Assembly (NCBI GenBank): GCA_037783415.1
Contig: JAZGTN010000177.1
Span: 310,001 to 374,000, forward strand
Reading direction: 5' to 3'
Length of the DNA stretch: 64,000 nt
Source of the DNA: Leptasterias polaris
Taxonomy: Eukaryota; Echinodermata; Asteroidea; Forcipulatida; Asteriidae
Shown: one piece after another, positions 55,759-64,000 of the stretch
Layout: each line of letters starts with the position of its first letter
Numbering within the stretch: the first letter of the stretch is position 1
Position numbers and translations under genes: made by a program
The notes under the pieces: model-generated
Database searches by the model: none
The model's input: only the letters and a program-made list of their open reading frames with translations
Told to the model about the DNA's origin: nothing

Positions 55759-56792
55759 CTAGACATTATTGCATTTGTGAACAAATGCAAAGCCGTTTCG
55801 CTAATAATATTTTCAAATTACCCAAGTGAATATGAAAGTTTGTAGTGTGTACATAATCAAGTTAATATTACAATATTTAATGCCTTGTGAGATCGAATTC
55901 ATTGTCTATATATCTTGTAAAACTGTACCTTTAAGGTAATATAACCTGACAAATGATGACGTCATGATGACGTCAATTATTTTTTCGAATCAGTTATGAC
56001 ATATCAAGCTCGTTTAAAAAAGAATTTAGATTAAAGCATGTTCGTTAGTAATTTCTGACTTAAAGGGGCAAAAAATTAAAAAATCATAACATATCGTGTG
56101 ATGACGTCATCACGACCTCAAAAAGTGCAACTTTAATGTCACGTCACGTGACCCCTGATGAAGTAATCAATCTAAAACTTCATACATATGTTGGCTGCCT
56201 GACGTTTATCATGTGTATAAATTTTGAAGCGATTACCAAAAACTTTGCAACACACATCTTCTCAAAGTGCATTTTGAACAGTTTTCCAACTGCTGCTAGA
56301 GGGCGCTCTTGTGTATTGTGACGTCATCGTTATTTTTTTTTTAACTGCACACCCTTGCCGGACACTAACATCGTTGAAAGCATTTTCATAACATTTTGCA
56401 CTTTTGAATTACAAGGCACTTCCGGTTTCGACCGGAAGTAGAGGTCATGCAAACTGAATAAAATGAATACCTAATTTATCCCTACCCAATCCCACAAACA
56501 GAAACCTACGGTCTTTTGTGGCTGATTTGATATAGATTTTCAAATATTTAAAATAGAAACCTTTAAGATGACGTCACGTGACACGTGATGACGTCATCAT
56601 GACGAATTTCTTTTAGGACCTTCCTTGCACCAATGCCTTTCATCACTGAAAGTTTCATTGCAATTGCTCTTTAGGAACTATGCAAAACGCCGCTTAGAAC
56701 GAATTGTGCGTTATTTAAATGACTTCCGGAAGTCTGAAACATTAAAATAAAAACAAGAGCCGTTTCGCTGCGCTTCGCTGCGAAACAGCTAA
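55759..56792 (+). repeat. CRE/ETS-rich repeat, copy B (about 1.03 kb)
   Basis: Begins CTAGACATTATTGCATTTGT then GAACAAATGCAAAGCCGTTT (an 8-bp palindrome GCATTTGT/ACAAATGC) and ends in a long hairpin GCCGTTTCGCTGCG / CGCAGCGAAACAGC plus CTAA (56759-56792). Terminal CCGTTTCGC/GCGAAACAG are inverted. Contains several TGACGTCA palindromes, CTTCCGGAAG and GTCACGTGAC. The short frame 56136-56321 recurs in each copy only because the DNA is conserved. Confidence 0.85.
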
Positions 56793-57001
56793 TAATAATA
56801 ACTGGGATCTGTGTAAGAAGTATGGTGTTCAAGTGACTGCGAATTAGTACAACCACGTTCCGGAGAAAGTTGTAGAGACCAACCATGTCAAGATCCTCTG
56901 GGATCCTCTGCAGACTGATCATGTTATAGAACAGGTGTCCTGATGTTGTAGTCTTAGATAAGACAAAGAAGATGTGTCATCTCATTGACATAGCAGTGCC
57001 A

Positions 57002-57628
57002 GCCCCCGATTTCACGAAGCGCTGCGACGCGTCGTAAACGCAAGATACGACCGGTTACACGTCTTAAGTTGCGATGCGTATAAAAACGATTTCATCAAAG
57101 TTACGATGCGTCGGATACGTCGCAAGTTCCTTGACTACGAGGAAGAACACGTCGTAAGTTACGACTACCCAAAGGGTCGTCTTAAGAAAGCGATGTTTCA
57201 TTTGAAAACGCGCAAATGCTTGCAAAATGGCTGTAATGTAATAATTTGCACTAGGAATACTTGTAGTATGTAGTTTCTAAAAATGTAACCCAAAAGATCG
57301 ACAGAAATTCTTATCAACAACAATACTTAATACTTTGAGTACTTTTAGCAGACGACATTTCACTCTCCAATCATTTTCCATGATTTCTCGCCGATGCGTC
57401 CATGGTGCGTGGAGCGGTACTGAGTGTCTGCCATTTTTAATGAACTACATGTATACACGACTGTTTCATGACCAAGTTGTATACAACACAAAACAGCCAC
57501 ACAACTTTAGCAGTTCATCCTCGTCCAAAGGGTTGTTTTTTTTAAGAGTGAAAATGGTTTTGAGTTGCGACGCATCGCAAACCATACGATGCATCGCTTC
57601 TTGCGATGAGTTTCGTGAAATCGGGGGC
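57002..57628. mobile_element. 627-bp TIR element with GATTTCACGAA ends
   Basis: Perfect 17-bp inverted ends GCCCCCGATTTCACGAA (57002-57018) and TTCGTGAAATCGGGGGC (57612-57628). The interior is rich in ACGTCGTAAG / TACGACG words and subterminal inverted GCGCTGCGACGCGTCG-type motifs. No transposase. It shares terminal core sequence with the MITE at 38754-38903. Confidence 0.75.
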
Positions 57629-57648
57629 AGGTGACATAAAGGAAGCTT

Positions 57649-57844
57649 CAGACCTGCCAACCTTGTAAATTTTTTTTGAGTACCACATTAGCGCGGCGGC
57701 ATTAAAACCAGAAGCCCGTGCACGGCGATAACCCAGAAGCCCAATCAGAAAAAATAAATAACCAGTTCGACTGTATGTTCCAATTGCCTAGATCATAGAT
57801 GGTAAACTCAAGTGGCAAAAAGTTGTTAAAAAAAATATATAAAA
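57649..57844. repeat. Left part of the TIR transposon seen at 46160
   Basis: From CAGACCTGCCAACCTTGTAA it follows 46160 onward: TTTTTTTGAGTACCACATTA, GCGGCATTAAA, GCCCGTGCACGGC, CCAGTTCGACTGT and GTTCCAATTGCCTAGATCAT. The right end is missing because the next CRE/ETS repeat begins at 57845. Segments of 46160's copy that include TACATGTA are absent here. Confidence 0.85.
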
Positions 57845-59540
57845 CTAGAGCTCAATTGCATTTGTGAACAAATGCAAAGCTGTTTCGCTAATAATATTTT
57901 AAAATTACTCAAGCGAATATGAAAGTTTGTTGTGTGTACATCATCAAGTTAAGAAATACAATATTGAATGCCTTGTGAGATTCAATTCATTGTCTATATA
58001 TATCTTGTAAAACTGTACCTTTAATATAATATAACCTGACGAATGATGACGTCATGATGACGTCAATTATTTTTCGAAGCAGTTATGACATATCAAGCCT
58101 GTTTAAAAAAGAATTTGGATTAAATCATGTTCCGTTAGCAATTTCTGACTTAAAGGGGCAAAAAATGAAAAAATCATAACAAATCGTGTGATGACGTCAT
58201 CATGACGTCATTACAAGTTTGACATGAACTTACCATTATCTAACGACTTGCCAAGTTTCAACGTGATCAGACCTATACTTTTGGAGATATACGACTTCAA
58301 AAAGTGCACCTTTAATGTCACGTCACGTGACCCCTGATGACGTAATCAATCTAAAACTTCATACATATGTTGGCTGCCTGACGGTCATCATGTGTATCAA
58401 TTTTGAAGCGATTACAAAAAACTTCGCCACACACATCTTCTCAAAGTGCATTTTGAACAGTTTTCCAACTGCCGCTAGAGGGCGCTCTTGTGTATCGTGA
58501 CGTCATCGGTAATTTATTTTAACTGCACACTATTGCCGGACACTAACATCGTTGAAAGCATTTTCATATCATTTAGCACTTTTGAATTACAAGGCACTTC
58601 CGGTTTCGACCGGAAATAGAGGTCATATGAGGTCAAATGATGACGTCATGATGACGGCAATTTTTTTTCAAAGCAGTTATGACGTATCGAGCCTGTTTAA
58701 AAAAGAATTTGGATTAAATCATGTTCCGTTAGCAATTTCTGACTTAAAGGGGCAAAAAATGAAAAAATCATAACAAATCGTGTGATGACGTCATCATGAC
58801 GTCATTACAAGTTTGACATGAACTTACCATTATCTAACGACTTGCCAAGTTTCAACGTGATCAGACCTATACTTTTGGAGATATACGACTTCAAAAAGTG
58901 CACCTTTAATGTCACGTCACGTGACCCCTGATGACGTAATCAATCTAAAACTTCATACGTATGTTGGCTGCCTGACGGTCATCATGTGTATCAATTTTGA
59001 AGCGATTACAAAAAACTTCGCCACACACATCTTCTCAAAGTGCATTTTGAACAGTTTTCCAACTGCCGCTAGAGGGCGCTCTTGTGTATCGTTACGTCAT
59101 CGGTATTTTTTTTTAACTGCACACTATTGCCGGACACTAACATCGTTGAAAGCATTTTCATAACATTTAGCACTTTTGAATTGCGAAGGCACTTCCGGTT
59201 TCGACCAAAAGTAGAGGTCGCGTGAGGTCACGCACACTGAATAAAATGAAGACCTAATTTATCCCTACCCAATCCCACAAACAGAAATCTACGGTCTCTT
59301 GTGGCTGATTTGATATAGATTTTCAAATAGTTAAAATAGAAACCTTTAAGATGACGTCACGTGACAGGTGATGACGTCATCATGACGAATTTGTTTTAGG
59401 ACCTTCCTTGCACCAATGCCTTTCATCACTGAAAGTTTCATTGCAATTGCTTATCGGGAACTATGAAAAAAGGTGCTTGGAACGAATTGTGCGTTATTTC
59501 AATGACTTCCGGAAGTCTGAAAAATACAAATAAAAAGAAA
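57845..59540 (+). repeat. CRE/ETS-rich repeat, copy C with a 0.6-kb internal duplication
   Basis: Begins CTAGAGCTCAATTGCATTTG and runs to an A-rich end. A segment of about 595 bases is present twice in tandem (about 58030-58625 and 58626-59220), shown by repeated GCCGCTAGAGGGCGCTCTTG at 58470 and 59065 and by almost identical 61-codon frames at 58315 and 58909. Repeat content as in copy B. Confidence 0.85.
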
Positions 59541-59542
59541 AA

Positions 59543-60713
59543 CTAGAGCTCAATTGCATTTGTGAACAAATGCAAAGCTGTTTCGCTAATAATATTTTCA
59601 AATTACTCAAGCGAATATGAAAGTTTGTTGTGTGTACATCATCAAGTTAATAAATACAATATTGAATGCCTTGTGAGATCCAATTCATTGTCTATATATA
59701 TCTTGTAAAACTGTACCTTTAATTTAATATAACATGGCGAATGATGACGTCATGATGATGTCAATTTTTTTTCGAAGCAGTTATGACGTATCAAGCCTGT
59801 TTAAAAAATAATTTAGATTAAAGCATGTTCCGTTAGTAATTTCTGACTTAAAGGGGCAAAAAATGATAAAATTATAACAAATCGTGTGATGACGTCATCA
59901 TGACGTCATTACAGGTTTAACAGGCACTTGCCATTATCTAACGACCTGCCAAGTTTCAACTGAATCCGACCTATACTTTTGGTGATATACGACTTCAAAA
60001 AGTGGACCTTTAATGTGACGTCACGTGACCCCTGATGACGTAATCAATCTAAAACTTCACACATATGTTGGCTGCCTGACGTTCATCATGTGTATCAATT
60101 TTGAAGCGATTACAACAAACTTCGCAACACACATCTTCTCAAAGTGCATTTTGAACAGTTTTCCAACTGCCGCTAGAGGGCGCTCTTGTGTATTGTGACG
60201 TCATCGGTATTTTTGTTTTACTGCACACCCTTGCCGGACACTAACATTGTTGAAAGCATTTTCATAACATTTAGCACTTTTGAATTACAAGGCACTTCCG
60301 GTTTTGACTGGTTTCGACCGGAAGTAGAGGTCGCGTGAGGTCACGCACACTGAATAAAATGAAGACCTAATTTATCCCTACCCAATCCCACAAACAGAAA
60401 CCTACGGTCTCTTGTGGCTGATTTGATATAGATTTTCAAATATTTAAAATATAAACCTTTAAGATGACGTCACGTGACAGGTGATGACGTCATCATGACG
60501 AATTTGTTTTAGGACCTTCCTTGCACCAATGCCTTTCATCACTGAAAGTTTCGTTGCAATTGCTCTTTAGGAACTATGCAAAAGGCCGCTTAGAACGAAT
60601 TGTGCGTTATTTAAATGACTTCCGGGAGTCTGAAACAGACAAATTTAAAAAATAAAAATAAAAACTAACACAAAAACAATAGCTGTTTCGCTGCGCTTGC
60701 TGCGAAACAGCTA
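59543..60713 (+). repeat. CRE/ETS-rich repeat, copy D (about 1.17 kb)
   Basis: The most complete copy: starts CTAGAGCTCAATTGCATTTG, ends with hairpin AGCTGTTTCGCTGCG / TGCGAAACAGCT and CTAA (60681-60713). Contains CATCATGACGTCATT, TGTGACGTCACGTGACCC, CACTTCCGG, GACCGGAAGTAGAGGTC and GATGACGTCATCATGACG. No coding capacity. The hairpin plus CTRR-like end recalls Helitrons, but the inverted AGCTGTTTCGC near the start argues for a TIR element; unresolved. Confidence 0.85.
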
Positions 60714-60733
60714 ACAAAAACTCCAAGTAAAAC

Positions 60734-61028
60734 AATGAAAGGATTAAATGAGAACTTACCTGTTTGAAATTTAATCCTGATTTTATGAGAAAGGACGAGC
60801 GAGAGATTACGTGAGAGTCCGGCTACGCGCATGCGCAATCATACTTTAAAGGAGATATGAGGTCTGATGAGGTGCCCCATACTCAAGAAAAAGGAGTAAA
60901 TGAGAACCCATTCTGAGATTAAAGAGAGACAAGGGAGGGAGAGGTGGGCACGTAATCTCTCGCTCGTCCTTTCTCATAAAATCAGGATTAAATTTCAAAC
61001 AGGTAAGTTCTCATTTAATCCTTTCATT
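60734..61028. repeat. 80-bp perfect inverted repeat at the 3' end of the second DIRS
   Basis: Arms 60734-60813 and 60949-61028 are exact reverse complements, spacer 135 bases. The arms include TGAGAACTTACCTGTTTGAA, i.e. AACAGGTAAGTTCTCA on the other strand, again a consensus splice donor, as in the first DIRS. Position and form mirror the first element's internal complementary region. Confidence 0.92.
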
Positions 61029-61496
61029 TTATTTCGAAATCTCGCGAGAGATTCCGTGAGACTTGAAAGACATCTGACATCATATCTCGATCAGAAGTGT
61101 CAAGTAAGGTACATGTATAGACCTAAGTATATCAAAAGTAAATAAAACAATTTCTTGAAAGACAAAATTACTGTTCCTGTAACATTTATTAGCATTGACC
61201 AGGTTTTAAACTAAAAAGGTCAAACCAACCAGTAAGCAAAGGGGTTAAACTTGTAAGGAACTTCAATAAGTTGCTTCTCAGAACAAACCTTGAGCAGCAA
61301 GAACATTTGAACTATGCAACTTGAATAATTAAAAACATGTTGTTTTACACAACATTATTGGCAAGTATACTGGGAGTAGTAGTTACTTTATAGAATTTAT
61401 TTTTCATTGCATACGACAATGTGGTGGGAGCCTGTCCAGCGTAATACACGTTAGTTGAAGCATTAACAATTCAATGTTAAAGGCAAGGCGAACAGT
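61029..61496. other. 3' untranslated part of the second DIRS, no gene
   Basis: No coding sequence. GTACATGTATAG occurs at 61110. It lies between the inverted repeat and the recombinase stop. Confidence 0.5.
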
Positions 61497-62498
61497 TCAC
61501 TTTTTAACACTCGAAGCAGTAATAATAGCACATCCTAAGTCTTTGGACATAACGATAGGTTTTTGGTAGTACTTCTGGAAAGTAGTCTCTGAGGACCATC
61601 CTGCTGTCTTTAGTATATCTGATATTGGTAGTCCAAGTTTATTTGCCGCTGAGGTAGCAGCCGTGCGAGTTGAGTGTGCTTTAAATTCTGATGTATCCAC
61701 TCCAGCCTGTGTCATGACCACATTTATCCATCGAGCAATAGTGTCCTTACTGACTGCAGAGTGTGGGAGTTTGTAACTGATAAAAAGCTGTTCTTCCTTT
61801 AAACTCCCTTGTTTTCGGAAGATTTCAGTCCTGGATATGTAGTGTTTTAAGTATGTATACACACATAGTCTCCTATCTGCAGGATAAGCTTTAAGCCGAA
61901 CAGTTAGTCCTGTGTTGCCTGGGCGACTCTGTTTCAGAAGATCCTTGATCGTAAAAACTGCTGTACTTGCTTTCAGCTGTAAACAGTCCAGACGTAGCTT
62001 GTGTAGTGTTTGGGTCATTTGTGCAGTAACCAGTGCGATAAGCATAACAAGTTTCAAAGTTAAATCTTTCATTGAAAGTGTGACGGCTGGAGATAACCTG
62101 CGTAAATAGTCAAACACAGTTTTTACATCCCATACAAAACTGTAACGGGGTGCCGGCGGTCTTAGAGTATAAACACCTTTCAGAAATCGTATAATTAAAG
62201 GATGTGTTCCCACTGTTGCACCCCCCTCCAACACAACAAAGAAAGAGAGTGCACTGCGTGCAACGTTAAGTGAACTGTAGCTGAGTCCGAGCTCATAAAG
62301 TTCAGTTAAAAAGGTAACGATTAGGACTGCATCTGCCTGCAAAGTATCACGTTTCCTGATACGGCAAAAGTTAAGCCATCGTGCAATGTACCCATTGTAC
62401 TGTTTCCTAGTTGAATGCCTCCAGGATGACAGGATGATGTCTGTAGCCTTCTGTGGAACCCCTGTACTCTCAATGGATCTCCTGACAACCTGCAACAA
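61497..62498 (-). CDS. Tyrosine recombinase of the second DIRS (333 aa, intact frame)
   Basis: A complete frame with a core-binding N-terminal half (STRKQYNGYIARWLNFCR at 29-46) and a catalytic half. Visible catalytic positions: KAHSTRTA with His275 and Arg278, GWSSETTF with Trp301, and KYYQKP with Tyr310/311. The box I segment reads ALVTAQMTQTLHKLRL; related DIRS recombinases have Arg where Met161 stands (GQR.QTLH), so the first catalytic Arg appears lost although the frame is open. The start overlaps the end of the RNase H frame by 178 nt, the overlapping-ORF layout known in DIRS. Confidence 0.85.
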   Translation of the reverse strand: MLQVVRRSIESTGVPQKATDIILSSWRHSTRKQYNGYIARWLNFCRIRKRDTLQADAVLIVTFLTELYELGLSYSSLNVARSALSFFVVLEGGATVGTHPLIIRFLKGVYTLRPPAPRYSFVWDVKTVFDYLRRLSPAVTLSMKDLTLKLVMLIALVTAQMTQTLHKLRLDCLQLKASTAVFTIKDLLKQSRPGNTGLTVRLKAYPADRRLCVYTYLKHYISRTEIFRKQGSLKEEQLFISYKLPHSAVSKDTIARWINVVMTQAGVDTSEFKAHSTRTAATSAANKLGLPISDILKTAGWSSETTFQKYYQKPIVMSKDLGCAIITASSVKK

Positions 62499-64000
62499 AT
62501 AAGTTCCAATTTGTTGTTAAGTGGGTGGCGAAGCCCTGAATGAGGTTGCGTCAAGAGGGTGCTTGATTTAGGCAATATCAATGGTTCCTGTACTAACATG
62601 TTAAGCATTTGCGGAAACCAAGACTGTGATGGCCACTTTGGAACTACTACAATTCCTTCTGCTTTGTCTGCATTGATTTTCCCAATACATCTTCCAACCA
62701 TACAAAATGGAGGGAAAGCATAAAAATTCAATGATTCCCAGTTCATAGATAAAGCATCAATAGCCTCTGCATCTGGGTCTGGTTTCCATGACACATATCG
62801 TGGAAGCTGTGAATTTAATCGGGATGCAAAGAGATCAATCTCTGGTTTATCAAAATACTTCCATAAGTTACTAAATACTTTCTTATTTAGCATCCATTCT
62901 GTTTCATCCTGAAATTCTCGAGACTTTTTGTCAGCCACTGTGTTTTGTGCACCAGGTAAGTGCACTGCTGAAACCCAAATGGATCTCTCTATGCACCAAC
63001 TCCACAACTGCTTTGCCAGTGAGTTACAATCTTCAGATTTAATGCCACCCATATGGGTTATGTAAGCTACGGCAGTGGTGTTGTCCAATTTTAACCTTAC
63101 ATGAACATTCATGAACAGAAGGATTTCAGAGCAAAGAAAGCTGCTAGGAGTTCAAGATAATTGATCTGATTTTCCCCCGCTCTAACAGTTTCACTGGAAT
63201 TCCAGCGTCCTCCAATGTGGGTGGAACCATTGGTGGCTCCCCATCCTTTACCCGATGCATCAGATGCAAGTACAATATCAGGATTTCCATGACAAATGCA
63301 GGAGAAAGATTGCCACACATTATTAATCCACCAAGTTAGTTCGATCTGGGATAGTACAGACAAGTGCATGTGTCTGTCAAAATGGCCACAATTAACTCGC
63401 AAAGCCATTGTTTTGTCTTTTTCCAACTGTCTGTAATGTAACGTGCCATACTGTACAGCTGGGAAAGAGGCTACGAGTTTGCCCACCACCATTGCTACAT
63501 GTTTTATTGTAGGCTTGTTTGTGTCCAGCAAAGACTGGCACACCTCTACAAGTTCTTGTTTCTTCGAGTCTGGCAAAGAAATTTTCATTTCTACTGAATT
63601 AATATTAAATCCCAAATAGTCAATGCTTTGTCGTGGTATAAAGATCGACTTGGTAGGATGGATGATGAATCCCAATTTTTCCAGGGTCTGGGCTGTAAGT
63701 TGAACAGATTGTTCAGCTTCCTCTTTAGAGGGTGCTACTATCAAAGTATCATCAATATATCCAGTTATTGTGTCCCATGCTACATGTACGTAACCTTGAA
63801 AATGGTGGCTTCAGGATCTTAGTAAAAATGCGAGGGCCAGAACTCAATTCATTTGGTAAAGCTGTGTATTGGTATAATGCATTATTCCATTTAAACTTAA
63901 GCAGTTTTCTACACTCTACCGCAATAGGTACAGAATAGTAGGCATCTTTAAGGTCAAGTGAGGCCATGTAGCAATTCGGCTGCACTAAATATGTTGCAGT
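62321..64000 (-). pseudogene. RT and RNase H of the second DIRS (frameshifted, right end open)
   Basis: Enters at the right edge with SLDLKDAYYSVPIAVECRKL (RT motif A) and ALPNELSSGPRIFTKILKPP; after a frame change near 63755 it continues with TGYIDDTLIVAPS (YIDD at 63748-63759), LGFIIHPTKSIFIP and IDYLGFNIN; RNase H shows LASDASGKGWGATNGSTHIG, INYLELLAAFFALKSF, then after another frame change near 63110 KLDNTTAVAYITHMGGI and VSAVHLPGAQNTVADKKSR, then EIDLFASRLNSQLPRYVSW. TACATGTA (63781-63788) adds two codons between LR and SMGH upstream of the catalytic box. Frameshifts inactivate RT. Confidence 0.88.

Larger units (their letters stand above)
60734..64000 (-). mobile_element. Second DIRS-type retrotransposon, 3' part (runs off the right edge)
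   Basis: On the minus strand: RT (64000 to about 63120), RNase H (about 63300-62500), tyrosine recombinase (62498-61497), then an untranslated stretch and a perfect 80-bp inverted repeat (60734-60813 and 60949-61028). The layout matches the DIRS at 26.6-33.75 kb, including a palindromic 3' end, but proteins and termini differ, so it is another family. Gag and the 5' terminus are outside the window. Confidence 0.88.

Noticed and set aside
56136..59163. Conserved 61-aa small protein repeated in the 55-60 kb cluster
   Set aside because: The frame recurs only because the DNA repeat is conserved; in copy A it differs in start and end, and palindromic regulatory motifs account for the sequence.

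Overview
This is a transposon- and satellite-dominated stretch of an animal genome, most likely a marine invertebrate deuterostome (an echinoderm or lancelet is my guess from the tRNA-derived SINEs, the Penelope/DIRS/Gypsy/LINE mix and the extreme abundance of TACATGTA; this is inference, not proof). There are no bacterial genes, operons, rRNAs or CRISPR arrays. The only host coding exon I recognise with confidence is a 168-bp internal exon of COG6 (Golgi tethering complex subunit 6) on the minus strand at 50381-50548, with perfect splice sites.

Layout. 1-9.8 kb: a 42-bp satellite in two large blocks (about 60 and 106 units), interrupted by a 1.5-kb TIR transposon with a 5-bp target duplication (739-2258) and by a 5'-truncated LINE (4813-5304). 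10.5-18.5 kb: a decayed Penelope-like element (RT N-terminus, RT core, GIY-YIG end) split by a nested Gypsy fragment that itself carries a Rex1/CR1-type LINE; then a 703-bp probable solo LTR with GTAT target duplications (18590-19292). 19-26.2 kb: mostly unrecognised AT-rich DNA with a SINE, a 44-bp minisatellite, a TTAA-flanked MITE and a broken Gypsy RT-RNase H with no integrase after it. 26.6-33.75 kb: a nearly complete DIRS1-like tyrosine-recombinase retrotransposon on the minus strand, interrupted by a TA-flanked TIR element. 35.3-36.35 kb: a TTAA-flanked Kolobok-like element holding a THAP domain and an opposing gene start. 37.7-41.8 kb: an element with inverted arrays of GTCATCA-like repeats, holding a SINE and two foldback MITEs. 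42-44 kb: LINE, Penelope and tRNA-like relics. 45-49.6 kb: a 45-bp satellite split by a 1045-bp TIR element. 50.4 kb: COG6 exon. 51.25-52.7 kb: a 34-bp satellite. 53.4-54.1 kb: a TA-flanked MITE. 55-60.7 kb: four copies of a roughly 1.1-kb repeat dense in TGACGTCA, CCGGAAGT and GTCACGTGAC. 60.7-64 kb: the 3' part of a second DIRS element, running off the right edge.

The most unusual pattern runs across unrelated repeats. At several places where a paralogue or a well-known protein family gives the expected sequence, a TA dinucleotide has become TACATGTA, an exact 6-nt gain (12 nt in one case). Three cases are supported by other copies inside the window and four by protein alignment from memory. 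A second theme is that all three large satellites are stop-free over long stretches: the 42- and 45-bp units because they are multiples of three, the 34-bp unit in all three frames of one strand. This makes long but spurious open frames.
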